DNA of 64,000 nt, taken from assembly GCA_964007475.1 (NCBI GenBank), contig OZ023273.1:48919525-48983524 (forward strand), given 5' to 3'. The position numbers and the translations under genes are program-made. How positions within the stretch are numbered: the first letter of the stretch is position 1; each line of letters opens with the position of its first letter. Source of the DNA: Hybos culiciformis (taxonomy: Eukaryota > Arthropoda > Insecta > Diptera > Hybotidae). Below the pieces are notes generated by a model, which saw only the letters and a program-made list of their open reading frames with translations, had not been told where the DNA came from and made no database searches. Positions 47,901 to 59,431 of the stretch are shown here, piece by piece.

Positions 47901-50509
47901 TATTTTCGGAATTATATAAGCACTGAGAAAAATTGGTTAGAGGTTTTTTCAAAAAAAATATTATCAAAAAATTAAAGCAGTTATAATCTCTCTAAACGAG
48001 AATCCAATTTCAATTTTCGCAATCAGTAGAAATAATTGTATCGAAATGCTATCATCTATGGGTCGGAAGCATTATCTCTATGAAGTTTTCCAAAACAATA
48101 TTATTTATATTTTAAGGCTCGAAAAATTAAGTTAAAACTGTAAGTAATAGCAATAGCAAATCCATTTTGGAATTTAAAACGGATAATGGGGTTTATGAAT
48201 TGTGAGTTTATATGACACCTGTTAAATTGAATAATGAAAGAAGATAATACAGTGAAAATTGATTTGTAAATTTATTTTCGTAAAAATTTATATTAATTAT
48301 AAAATAAATTGAATTTAATAATTAAAATATATTTTTTTTTATTTTAATCCTATTTTACAGACTAATCTTTATGTTTCCTATAAGAATTTTCTTATAGTTT
48401 CATACATTTGATGCTTTGAATCAATTTGATTTTATACTTGAGGGCTTAAATTTATGCCGGTGCTGAAATGGGTAATAAAACATACTTATATATAGATATC
48501 ACAAAATTTTTTGAATGCCAAAACATAAAATAAAATGACGAAAATAATGCGAATCATTTCTTACTTCACATCAAAATTAGCTCATTTTAATAACATCTCT
48601 TCAATTTATACGCGTATATTTAGAGCTTAATGTAAAAATTTTACGTTTATTTTCAATGGATTACAAAGTGGAAAATTTTATATTTTTTTGTGTTTACAAA
48701 CCAATTAAGTGGAAAAATCAGACAAATTAAATTTCGATATTTTTATTATTGTAACACCATGGTGGAAAAAAATAAGGTTTTTGTTAGATTACATGTTGAA
48801 AATTTATTTATTATTTTTACTTTCTTTTTTTTTAAACTTTTTTCCCATATTTTTCTTAAAAGAAAGAAAACACATAATTCGTATATTTTCAAAGGTCTTT
48901 CTACTCATTGTCGTGTTTTGTTACAAGGTGAAAACATATAGACGACATTTTATTCAAAAAGTTAAAGTTTTCTAGGAAGGAAATAATTATTTCGCTCAAT
49001 TTTCTTTCTAGGTTATATTTATTTTCGTATATACCTTTTAATGTAATGTAAATAAAACGTTTTTAGTTTTCTTTAAGCGTTACTAATTTTTGCATTAATC
49101 AAATTGTCTCTTCATCCTAAGTTAATTTTAATTTCTAGTACATTGATAAAAATTTCAGTTCTTTTTTTCTGCTATTCAAAATAGTAAGCTTTAATCAGCT
49201 GCTCGTACTAAAAATTGTCCGAACTAGTTTAATCTAAAATTTGCTATTAAATTAATCATAAAATGCAGGTTAATATAGCTGGAACAAAAATAGTTAATTT
49301 GCTATCTGAAAATGCATCTGCAATCAATTAAAAAAAAAATTTGAATAATCTTAATGATTACTATTTATTTGAATTAAAACTATTTAATTAATTAAATGAT
49401 TTAATTAAATAAAAATATCTATGTATCCATATATCATGGCCTGAAGCTTCAGTTTTATTATAGAGAAATCAGCCGCTGAATTTGAGTTTTAAGTTATAGA
49501 TAAGTGCGTAAAATAAAATAGTATGATGATCTTATTATGCGAAATGTTAAATTATATTACGCATAAATATTATTGTTTCTGTAGAATTTTGCCAAAAAAA
49601 TAAATGTATTTTATTACAATTTCGTCATGGTTTTAAAAAATTATCAAATAAATTACATAAATTAAACTATGATAAAACATTTAAGCATTCAAAGTTTCGA
49701 GTTAAATGCAAATGAATGAAATTGTTTTTACTTTTTATACATTTTTATTTTACATTTTGGAAAATTCATAATTTAGAATTCTTGTTTCTTCATAGATTTA
49801 TTGAATTTTAAATCTAAATTCATTTTTGATTTTAGTTGTAAGTTCGTTTAGGTCTTCACTTAATACAACAAAAATTTACTAAGCACATAATTACTCTGCA
49901 CAAATATATAGAAAGTTTTCAATAAAAAAAACTAATTTTTATAATAATTCCATAATTTCCTTAACCATAACCATTTTCTCGTTTTTTTTTTTCTATTTTT
50001 CAAAACATAAAATTTAAACTAATATCATAAACATTTTTTAAATAAAACTGAAACTCATAGTAAATATATTTATGTTTATAATAAAAGCAAAAACAAAATA
50101 AATCCTAGAATTAATAGAAAAGACCGCGAAAAAAAATTTAAAATGAAAATGTTAAAAATTCTATTCAGATCCTGTTTATATTGAAAAAATTATTTCCAAA
50201 TAGGATATGCATATGAATTTGGTATTTCCAAGGGATTAAACTTGAAAAATAAAAAAATAAAAAAACGTACACCGTCATGAGAGATTTTCTAAAACTAAAT
50301 TATTCGATTTTCAATTTTTTATAAATTGAGTTTTTATTTTTTTAGTTTCATGAATTGAAAAAAAATTAACTTTGATGTTTGTTTGCAATATTTTTTCTCT
50401 GATGTTTTGTTTAAATGAAAATCATTAGGATATTACGATAAGTTTATTGTTATCCATTAAAAATTCAAAATATAAAAAATTAACATATGGAAATTAACTT
50501 GCCTTTTTA
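44960..50509. other. Long AT-rich gene-free stretch
   Basis: Only short, motif-free frames (for example the two overlapping ones at 48690-48975). A GAGAGC...GCTCTC palindrome stands near 45095-45110. No RNA gene or element with a target duplication seen. Confidence 0.45.
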
Positions 50510-50517
50510 TATTGTAG

Positions 50518-50641
50518 TAGAGATTGTATAATTCTCGACAATTTATTATTCTCGAGATTCCTGTTTTGAGAATATTTTGTTTCTCGAGATTCGGGATTTT
50601 TAAATGACATTTTTCGGGAATTCTCGAGAGTAGAAACTCTA
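50518..50641. mobile_element. 124-bp MITE with 8-bp target duplication
   Basis: TATTGTAG is repeated at 50510-50517 and 50642-50649. The ends TAGAGATTGTA and, reverse-complemented, TAGAGTTTCTA are similar. The interior holds four TTCTCGA(G/C) words in both orientations, giving a strong stem. Confidence 0.7.
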
Positions 50642-50649
50642 TATTGTAG

Positions 50650-51910
50650 TTGCCTGTAATTATGTTAAAAAATAAATAGAAATCCTCTTCTATACTATAG
50701 TAGTCGCATGTACCTACTATAAAAATTTGAATGAAAATATCTTTAATTGATTTCGATGAATAATTTCTTGATGAAATATTAAAAAAAATATATTCGATAA
50801 TTTAAAGCTTAAAGAACATAACGCAACAATATTTTCATACCTAAATTTTTTTTATAATAAAAAAAAGAAAAACAAAAAATTTAGTTTTCTGTAATTGCAA
50901 CAGGAGTCGTTAGTATATTTTTAAACCTAAGAAGTTCATCGCAATTTTGATTAAGCAAAATCTAATTTACTCATAACTTTAGAAATAATTTTCCGATTAG
51001 GCTGAAATTCGAACTTAATTTGTCTTTTAGCTTCTCTAGGTGAAATTTGAAAAAGTTCTGTTGCGTTTGACAGTAGAAGTATATACAGAGAAACATATAG
51101 AATAACAGATCGAGATGATTGAAGGAAACAATTTGTTTAAACAAATTCATAACAATTAAAATTTACAAATAAAACAATCATAACTTCCTGTTTTCATCTA
51201 AATAGAATACTTAGGTATACTCATCAAATTATCATCAATTAGAAATTGTGCTTTTTGTTGTTCATAATGTTTGCGTAATTATTAGATAATAACTATTAAT
51301 CCAAAATCCATTAAAATTTTGTTATTTAAACAAAAATTTTATTGAAAATGGAATAATAATAAACTAAAAATAGAGAAGCTTTAAAATGTAAATATGCACA
51401 TAGTTATTTTATTTAATAAATTATTTTAAGTACGTATTACCTATATATTTTCCAATAATAACCCATAATCTTAATTATATGTATGTACATTGTACATATA
51501 GTAATTTTTTATTCAAATCATATGAAATACTAATATTTTTAAGGGAATATGGTTTTATATTTATACATATTTTATGAAAAATATAATAATAATATTAATA
51601 TTTTGTTTGAATATTTTGCATGAATATAATTTTATTTACTTTTTTTTAGAGTTTTTATTTTCCGTATAAATAAAAAATAAAGAAATAATAAAAATCATTT
51701 AGAAATTATGATAAAATTCGCATTTTAAAATTTTTCATTTTTGCACATATTTAAGTTTTACTTTTTTAGAAAATACATAAATCATTGTGAATAATAAAAA
51801 TTTTCAAAAATTTATTTCAATGTTTTAAAATAGCTCAGTTACCAGTAGTTTTTAGATAGATTTAATAGTAGATTATTGTATATGTAAACTAAATTGGTTA
51901 TTAATTAAGA
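50650..51910. other. AT-rich spacer
   Basis: No gene recognised. Confidence 0.45.
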
Positions 51911-52083
51911 GTTCTGTATACACAAAAATACATTGACACGAGTCAATACGAGACCGAAGGTCGAGGTGATATAAATTGACAAGTGTCAATGTATTTTTGT
52001 GTAAATAAAGGACGAGTTGTATAAAAAATTTTGTTTACATATCCAATATACTGTTTTAATGCGTACGGGAGAGGTAGTTGCAA
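51911..52083. repeat. Dispersed hairpin-like element, copy 2
   Basis: Same order of blocks as 10452-10622 and the same orientation. The complementary arms are clearer here: TACACAAAAATACATTGACAC against GTGTCAATGTATTTTTGTGTA, 20 of 21 bases, around a loop containing CGAGACCGAAGGTCGAGG, itself a small stem. A structured transcript or a foldback transposon end is possible. Confidence 0.75.
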
Positions 52084-52194
52084 AGAGATAATATTTTTTC
52101 TTCTCATTTTTTCTCTTTTTTTTTGTATTTGGCTGTATTGAAATATTGTGAGAGATATTTTGTTTGTTTAGATATTACGTAATATTCAATACGA

Positions 52195-52277
52195 AACATC
52201 TAAATGATTTCATTATTTACGCTGATGCATCTAAATTTTTTCATTATATACGCTGATGCATCTAAATTTTTTCATTA
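52195..52277. repeat. 31-bp tandem repeat interrupted by an LTR element
   Basis: A unit containing CGCTGATGCATCTAAATTTT recurs about every 31 bases and continues after the insertion (53448-53475, ACGCAGATGCATCTAAATG), showing that the LTR element inserted into it. Confidence 0.75.
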
Positions 52278-53443
52278 TGTAGTGGTTGACTTATTTTATT
52301 TTAAATTCATAAATCTAGTTTACTAAATAATTTATGTAATTTTAATTTTCAATTTTGATTTAGTTAATAATTTAGTTTTCTTAGAATAAGTTCTTAATTT
52401 AGTTTTCATAAAAAATTTATTCAAATTTAATAATTCAATTTTAAATAATAAAATTTTTATTTAAAAAAAAAAAATGGTTATTATTTTATATTATAAAATT
52501 ATTAAACCATTATAATTGGTGACCCCGACAGCGAACATGGAACTTCACAACCCCGACAACGAACATTCAACTTTAAAATCAAACTCGTATTCAACATGCA
52601 ACTCGTATTCAACATTCAGTCAAATTCAAACTTTATTAGACAACTTAATTATGTTTCAATCAGAAAATTAACAATATTTTTCAACCTAATCAAAATCAGA
52701 ATCAACATAATCAGAATCAACATAATTATTTTCAATTAATATAAAATTTTCACGATTTTCAACATTTATTTAAGATTTTTCAACAATTATTGAATTTTCC
52801 ATTTATTATTCAACATTTATTATTCATCATCAACAACCGCAACATCAATCAATTCAGCAACAACAACAACATCATCAACAACTACAACATCAATCATTTA
52901 AGCCACAACAACAACATCAACAACAACAATTTTTTATCCAAGATTATATTTCAACAATATTGTTCAATTAAATCAATTATTGATCAATCACAACAACAAT
53001 AAACCAGTAATACTATGAATAAATAAACGAAACGCCACAAATTGGTAATTATTAATTCAACTAATAGTATTACTGGTCCATCCATTTATCATGCAACTTA
53101 TTTATCAAACTACGCCTCATTAACAGCTACTTCTCTGTCATTATCCTCATTCTCTTCCATCTTCATTAATAAAATTTTATTTTCTTTATAATTTTTATCT
53201 GGGTATTGTAGTGGTTGACTTATTTTATTTTAAATTCATAAATCTAGTTTACTAAATAATTTATGTAATTTTAATTATCAATTTTGATTTAGTTAATAAT
53301 TTAGTTTTCTTAGAATAAGTTCTTAATTTAGTTTTCATAAAAAATTTATTCAAATTTAATAATTCAATTTTAAATAATAAAATTTTTATTTAAAAAAAAA
53401 AAATGGTTATTATTTTATATTATAAAATTATTAAACCATTATA
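52278..53443 (+). mobile_element. 1.17-kb non-autonomous LTR retrotransposon (TRIM type)
   Basis: Two 237-bp direct LTRs (52278-52514 and 53207-53443) start TGTAGTGGTTGAC and end AACCATTATA. I noticed one difference between them. ATTA is duplicated outside (52274-52277 and 53444-53447), and the rejoined flank restores the 31-bp repeat. Immediately after LTR1 is TGGTGACCCCGAC (52517), a typical primer-binding-site position; the tRNA is not assigned. The 692-bp interior has no reverse transcriptase, protease or integrase. It is rich in CAA and ATCA triplets (52820-52940), perhaps a relic of a polyglutamine/asparagine gag. No clear polypurine tract precedes LTR2. It must be mobilised by another element, and insertion was recent. 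Confidence 0.9.
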
Positions 53444-53475
53444 ATTATTTACGCAGATGCATCTAAATGATTGCA

Positions 53476-54727
53476 TGTGTATTGACGCATATAATACTCC
53501 ATTTAGTGATCTAAATTCTATAGCACTAAATACATCATAACGATCCCCAACGCATTAAAATTTGTTAGATCATTTAAAATCCAAGTTAATAATATTTGTT
53601 ATACATAATTATTAATAATCTTTTTATTGTTTTATAATCTTACAATATTTATTACAAATATACAAAAAAAACTTAATAGTTATTTTTTTAACTCAAGCAT
53701 AATCCATCTTTTGTCTTATACATTTTTGTTACGAATTTCCTGTAAAGTTAATTGTGAAAATACATAAAAGTCAAAAATAAATCCCAATTAAAAGTTCTAT
53801 GAATTTATTTTTATTCCTTTTTGTTTAATAGCTGATTAATTGCTGTTAAAACCACCACTTGAAAAATTGTCTATCTAGGTACCATTTTAATTTTTATTTT
53901 CCTTTTTTTTTTTTAATTGTGAATATATGTATATTTTTGTTCTGGGCAAATTAAAATAATAAATTAACAGATAATTTTTGAGGGAATTATTTTTAAGGTT
54001 CATATTTTTTTTTTAATTTGTAAATGAATTTTTAGTACTGGGAAATAAGAAAAAAATTAGTTATCCTTTTTTTTTATTTAAGGTACTATTTGATATGACG
54101 TTTTGTTAAATTTTTTATCGCAAATATTGTTGGACTTTTAACCCTTTTATAATTTTTTGTATAAACTTTGTAAAAAAAAAAAGATAAACAATTAGTAGGT
54201 ACTCTATTTAAAGGAATAACAAAACGGTACTAAAACTGTAGATCTTTTCTAGCTCTTGATATTAAAAATTACGATTACTATTTTTTCATAGTTAGAGAAA
54301 ATATCTATAATGGTATGTGCCAAAAATTCTTCAAAATCAGTTCGCGGGAAGTGGATTGAATATCAGTTGCAAGATTTGAATCAAACAAACCGACAATGTT
54401 TGTGTTTTAAATAAAATCATGTAAAAGGAGATCCTAATACGAAAAAAACAACTTATAGGTATTATGTGTTTAAACAGTTTAAAATTAAAAATTTTGAATT
54501 TAAAATTAAACATTTTTAAGCTTAAAGTTAAATTTTTCTACCTACTGTTTTAGGTAGATCTATATAAAAACGGAAAATTAAATGTTTCCAAAATAAAATA
54601 AATACTTTTTATTAACAAATTATTAAACTTTTTAATTTTTTTTTTACAAAGCATAAAAAAATAATTAGTTTAATAATGATAATTAACACCCTTGGGCATA
54701 GAATTCATCAAATAATTCAAATTTTTC
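53476..54727. other. AT-rich spacer
   Basis: No gene. A TTTAAAATTAAA(A)ATTTT phrase is repeated near 54478-54530. Confidence 0.45.
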
Positions 54728-55154
54728 TATTTATTTATTTATTTATTTATTTCAAATGCATAATACAAGCGAATACAACTTAAAGATATTAAAATTAAAT
54801 ATATATACAATTAATACAATAAGGGATGTTAGAATTTATACAGAGCAGTAGTATTTATTATTAAATAATTCATCACTTAGTTCGAATTAATTAAAATATT
54901 ATGATAAAATTTATTTTTAAAAGAAGGACTTTCGAAACCGTATAACTGAAGCAGGAAATGGTATCGGTTATAAATTTTGAATAGGGAGTTAAGTGGGCTA
55001 TATTGACCATAATTGGTCCTGGAAAATTGAATACAAATGACATCAAAATTTCTAAGACTTCGTGAGAGCCCATTGAAAAATAGGGTATAATAGGGCTCTA
55101 GGGTATCTTTGAATAAAACAAGATGATTATAATTCCAACTTATTTTATTTATCG
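54728..55154 (-). pseudogene. 3' end of a LINE-like retrotransposon
   Basis: On the minus strand a frame ending at 54877 contains a FSRTNYGQYSPLN segment followed by LFKIYNRY and FESPSFKNKFYHNIL, which resembles the conserved tail after the reverse transcriptase in several insect LINE families. It is followed by about 120 bp of 3' UTR and an (AAAT)n tail (TTTA repeats at 54728-54752 on the plus strand). Only the last 90 or so codons remain; the 5' part stops where the Ty3/gypsy LTR begins. No reverse transcriptase motif is left, so family assignment is tentative. Confidence 0.45.
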
Positions 55155-55332
55155 TGTAATCCAATTAAGAGTTGATTATAAACTAACTGCTTAAAACTAA
55201 GTACATAGACGTCTTATACTTTCTTATTAACTAATACTACGATAACTTAACGAATAATAATAATAAAAGAAAGAGAGCTTATAATATACAATGTATATAG
55301 TATTATGTACATAATGATAAGGGGGCATTACA
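55155..55332 (-). repeat. Candidate 3' LTR of the Ty3/gypsy element, 178 bp
   Basis: On the minus strand it begins TGTAATGCCCCC directly after the polypurine tract and ends AATTGGATTACA, giving the inverted TGTAAT...ATTACA termini expected of an LTR. A TATATTATAAGC phrase 45-55 bases in could act as a promoter TATA. The adjacent LINE fragment suggests insertion into it. No second copy was found in the window. Confidence 0.55.
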
Positions 55333-55345
55333 CCTCCCTCCTTTT
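55333..55345 (-). other. Polypurine tract
   Basis: AAAAGGAGGGAGG on the minus strand immediately precedes the LTR start TGTAATG. This is the primer for plus-strand DNA synthesis in LTR retrotransposons. Confidence 0.8.
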
Positions 55346-55560
55346 AGAATTAAGCTTATTTGAGAAATACAATAAGAACATTATTATGTTTCGAAAATAA
55401 GCTTAATTAAAAAATAGAAATTTAATTTAAGAAGATAATAAAATTTTTAATTTAAAATGTAATTTATCAATATTTATTTTTAATATTTATATTTATTTGT
55501 ATTAATAAGAATATATGTTAATAATATATATTAGACTAATAATAATTTTTTTTTTTGAAT

Positions 55561-58500
55561 TTAACAATTATTTTTAATTATTCTATTTTTATGGACTTCA
55601 ATCCTTTTATTTTTATTTGTTAACAATGTAACATTTAATCCATTAATTTCAATTATTTTATGAGGACCAGAATATACATTATCTAATTTTGTCCTGTTTT
55701 CTTTTTTTAAAAGAACTTTATCATTTATTTTGAACTGATTTTTCGTTGATTTTTTATCATAAATCTCTTTATTTTTTAATTTTTCTTTTTCTAAAAACTT
55801 TTTAATAATCATATTTGTATTTTGAAGATGAAATTTTACATGTTTCGCATAACTATCGAAGTTATATACTGGTTCTACTCCATTATCTAGTAAGAATTTA
55901 TGAGAATTTGGTTCTTTACCAAATATTACCTCGTAAGGAGAGTATGAAAAATTGAAATTTGAATTTGGAGTACTATTATAATTATACGTAAAATATTTTA
56001 AATATAAATCCCAATTATCATGGTTTGCATTAATATACGATCTTAGATATTCATTTAGAACCCGGTGGTTTCTTTCAATAGTTCCGACTGTTTCGTGATG
56101 GTAGGGTGTCGAAAAACTATGTTCAATATCTAATAATTTAAATAGTTCAGCTATTACACTATTGGCATACTCAGTACCGCAATCAGTAATAATTTTCCTC
56201 ATTGGGCCGTATAGTAGAACGAAATGTTCGAAAATGGCTTGCGCAATAGTGGTAGCTTCTTTATTGGCTACTGGTATCGTAATTAAATATTTACTCAAGT
56301 CGCACATTAATGTGACTGCATATAGATTTCTATTTTGAGTTTTTTGAAACGGGCCGATCGTATCCATGATTATAGTATCGAACGCTTTATTTGGAGTTTT
56401 GGTGATTTGAAGTGGTTCGATGTTTTTAATTTTAGCTTTATTTATTTGACAATCTTTACATCCTCTGACGTAGGTTGCTACGTCTTTTTTCATGCCTTTC
56501 CAATAAAAACATGATCTTAATTTTGCATATAGTCTTTTTTTCCCTGCGTGTCCGCCAAATATAGGGTCTTTATGATAACGATCTAAAAGTTTTTGTTTTT
56601 CCCCAGTACTAATAATGGGTAATGGACGTGAAACTATCGCGATTTCTAATTTTCTAATATACTTTTTTGCAATGTTAATAAACTCTTTTGTATTAAATAA
56701 TTTAAAAATGTCATCTTCCTTATTTATTTGAATTTTATAAATGTTTGTTTTAATTATGTTTTCTTCTAGTTGAACGAGAAACAATGCTAGAATTGTTTCT
56801 TTTTTTAAAATTTTACTACATCCAGGCTCTAATGTCTGGTAAATATTTGAAATATTATTTTTGTATAGCAATTTACGTTTTTTGTATATTTTACAACTAT
56901 CTGTTGAGTTAAAAATTAGTTGAGGTATTTTATAATTGAATTTACCCTCATAAATTAAAATTTTCTCATTTGAATCTACAGTTTTTTCTCTATTTTGAAT
57001 GTTATTACTATCTTTGAAATTATTATTTTGGGATATTTTATTTGATTTTGATCTTGTTGTAACATATACTTTATTATCTTTATTTTGCAAATCTTTAAGT
57101 TCGTCGATCGAGATACGGGATAGGGCATCTGCCACCACGTTACACTTTCCTTTAATATATTCTACTGTAAAATTATATTCTTCTATATCTAATCGCATTC
57201 TAGTCAATTTTGAAGATGGGTTTTTCAAAGAAAACAAGTAAACTAAGGGTTTATGGTCAGATCTAATAGTGAATTTTGTTCCATAAATGTACGGTCTATA
57301 ATGTAAAATTGCGAAGTGTATTGCAGCTAATTCCTTTTCTATTGTTGATTTATTCATTTCACCTTTTGTGAAACTACGTGAAGAATATGAAATTGGTAAA
57401 TCGTTGCCATTGATCTCCTGACTTAGGGTGGATCCTATTCCCAAGTTAGAAGCGTCAACAGTAATGATAAAAGGTTTTGAGAAATTTGGATAATTTAAGA
57501 TTGGAGGATTAATTAAGCAATTTTTTAAAATTTCAAAGGATTTTTGACACTCTTGTGTCCAAGAAAAATTTACTCTTAGTCTAGTCATATTATTTAAGGG
57601 TTTTGCTATGGATGCGAAATTTGGTATGAACTTACGATAATAGTTCATAAATGCAACAAATCGTTTGGTAGCGTCTTTATCTTTTGGTACAGGATAATTT
57701 CTAACTGTATCTATTTTGCTACTATCTGGGTATATACCTCGATCAGTACATTTATGTCCTAGGTATGTGACTTCGTTTTTAAAAAATACGCATTTTTCAG
57801 GATTAAGTTTAAGGTTAAATTTTTTACAAACTTCGAAGATAGATTTAAGATTTTTAAGGTGATGTTCGACTGAACAGCCAATACATATGATGTCGTCGAT
57901 GTATAGAAAACATTGTAACGGTGTAAGACCGGAGAACGCTAATGCCATCATTCTTGAAAATGAGTTAGGTGATACATTTAAACCGAATGGAAGAACTTTC
58001 CATCTAAACGAACCTTTGTCTGTGCTAAAAGATGTTATATCTCGCGAGTTTTCATTAAGTGGAACTTGATGAAATCCCGAGTAAAGGTCGAGTACAGTAA
58101 AAAATTTTGATCTGCCTAAATTGTCTAAAATATCTTCTATTCTTGGCAGTGGATATTTGTCTGCAATTAGTTTTTTATTTACTAGACGGTAATCTATGCA
58201 TAATCTCCATTTCTTATCTGAACCTTTCTTAGGTACTAAAATGATAGGGCTGTTAAAATTGGATTGGCTTGGTTCAATAAGATCATTTTTTAAAAGTTTA
58301 TTGACTTGATTGTCGATTTCCTGTTTTTGTGAATATGGAAGTCTATAATTCTTCACATATACTGGAGTATTGTTATCTATTCTTAAGTTTTGTGTATAGA
58401 AATTGTTTGTTGTCATTTTGTCATCTTTCATATGGAAAATATTACTATATTGTTCACATAAATTTAATAATTTTTCTTGGTATTGCGGTTTGGTATTTTT

Positions 58501-58854
58501 AGATATTATTTGAAGCAATTCTTTTGTTCTATTTTGATTTTTATTTGTGTCAATTCTTAGGATGTTAAAATTTGAAAGAGGTTCTGATTTAAGTGAAGTG
58601 TTTTTAGGAATTATTCGAATTTTATCTGATAAATTTAAAACTTTAATTAAAGGAGTTTTTGAAGAAACTATCGTACGTGGAATGAAAATATCTGGTGCGA
58701 TTTCTTGATCAAGCACTACACAAGGAGAATCATTTGGAAGAATAAAAGTACGAATGACTTCACATCTAGAAGGTAAAACAATTGAATTTTCACTAGGGTT
58801 TTCTAAAATTGGAATTGAAAAAGAATAAGAATTATTGTTGAGTGTTAATTGCAT
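55561..58854 (-). CDS. pol: Pol polyprotein: reverse transcriptase, RNase H, integrase
   Basis: An uninterrupted 1,097-codon frame copies the element's RNA into DNA and inserts it. Reverse transcriptase spans about residues 150-400, with RLCIDYRLVN, FTVLDLYSGFHQV (catalytic D256) and YIDD at 318-321. RNase H is about 460-580 with TVDAS (D467), E508 and SDHKP (D533). The integrase zinc finger has H761, H769, C799 and C802; the catalytic core has D831, D891 and E927, a D,D-35-E spacing; a GPY/F-like module (YSGPHKIIEI) stands near 1061. No chromodomain follows. All catalytic residues are present, so this part looks functional. The frame stays open upstream of the shown methionine into the C-terminal half of protease, so translation probably starts in the protease or gag region rather than at this ATG. 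Confidence 0.95.
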   Translation of the reverse strand: MQLTLNNNSYSFSIPILENPSENSIVLPSRCEVIRTFILPNDSPCVVLDQEIAPDIFIPRTIVSSKTPLIKVLNLSDKIRIIPKNTSLKSEPLSNFNILRIDTNKNQNRTKELLQIISKNTKPQYQEKLLNLCEQYSNIFHMKDDKMTTNNFYTQNLRIDNNTPVYVKNYRLPYSQKQEIDNQVNKLLKNDLIEPSQSNFNSPIILVPKKGSDKKWRLCIDYRLVNKKLIADKYPLPRIEDILDNLGRSKFFTVLDLYSGFHQVPLNENSRDITSFSTDKGSFRWKVLPFGLNVSPNSFSRMMALAFSGLTPLQCFLYIDDIICIGCSVEHHLKNLKSIFEVCKKFNLKLNPEKCVFFKNEVTYLGHKCTDRGIYPDSSKIDTVRNYPVPKDKDATKRFVAFMNYYRKFIPNFASIAKPLNNMTRLRVNFSWTQECQKSFEILKNCLINPPILNYPNFSKPFIITVDASNLGIGSTLSQEINGNDLPISYSSRSFTKGEMNKSTIEKELAAIHFAILHYRPYIYGTKFTIRSDHKPLVYLFSLKNPSSKLTRMRLDIEEYNFTVEYIKGKCNVVADALSRISIDELKDLQNKDNKVYVTTRSKSNKISQNNNFKDSNNIQNREKTVDSNEKILIYEGKFNYKIPQLIFNSTDSCKIYKKRKLLYKNNISNIYQTLEPGCSKILKKETILALFLVQLEENIIKTNIYKIQINKEDDIFKLFNTKEFINIAKKYIRKLEIAIVSRPLPIISTGEKQKLLDRYHKDPIFGGHAGKKRLYAKLRSCFYWKGMKKDVATYVRGCKDCQINKAKIKNIEPLQITKTPNKAFDTIIMDTIGPFQKTQNRNLYAVTLMCDLSKYLITIPVANKEATTIAQAIFEHFVLLYGPMRKIITDCGTEYANSVIAELFKLLDIEHSFSTPYHHETVGTIERNHRVLNEYLRSYINANHDNWDLYLKYFTYNYNSTPNSNFNFSYSPYEVIFGKEPNSHKFLLDNGVEPVYNFDSYAKHVKFHLQNTNMIIKKFLEKEKLKNKEIYDKKSTKNQFKINDKVLLKKENRTKLDNVYSGPHKIIEINGLNVTLLTNKNKRIEVHKNRIIKNNC

Positions 58855-59430
58855 AGAATCATAATTTATTTGACACTTATAAAATTTGAGAAAGTCTTTG
58901 CCTAAAATACCATCCGAAGGGATATTAAATTCGTCTGGAACAACGTGAAGTAAACAAGATAAAATTGTATGTTTAAAATGAAAGTCGACGTTGATTGTAC
59001 CTAAACTTTTTATGTAATAAAATTAATAAAATTTTTGTGTAATTCCCAAAATGCTTATAATATTGTTAGAATTTAGATTATTTTTTAAATTGAAATTTGT
59101 ATCGATTGATGAAATTTTTATTAGTGAAATATCTGCCTGAGTATCGACTAGAAATGTTGAGCCTTGAAAATTTAATTTAGAATTTAGAATAATGAAATCA
59201 GAGAAATTTGGATTTACGTTAAAAACATTTTTTGTAGATACTTTAGATTTATTATATAAATTTGGATAATAATTAGTAGAATTTTTATTTTCTTTTGAAG
59301 AATTGTATTTAGCGTAGCATTTGGTCTTAAGTTAGAATTATAAAAAATTTTTGTTTTATTCGAATTTGAATGAGAGTTAATATTAAATTGTGTACTAGGA
59401 TAAGTGTAATGTGTATTAAAAGCGTTACTA
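58855..59430 (-). pseudogene. Protease region of the Ty3/gypsy element, with stop and frame break
   Basis: The active-site motif FLVDTQADISLIK is at about 59120-59155 (DTQ where retroviral-type aspartic proteases normally have DTG or DSG), and the second protease motif, DGILGKDFL, lies at about 58895-58925 just upstream of pol. A TAA (59023-59025) separates the two halves in one frame. Upstream, the reading frame that overlaps the end of gag by about 90 bases in the -1 frame ends near 59310, where another frame takes over. A -1 overlap fits programmed frameshifting, but no clear slippery heptamer was found. The DTQ may be a feature of this lineage rather than damage. Confidence 0.7.
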
Positions 59431-59431
59431 T

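Noticed and set aside
56999..58069. Plus-strand frames of 60-80 codons
   Set aside because: Antisense shadows of the pol frame.
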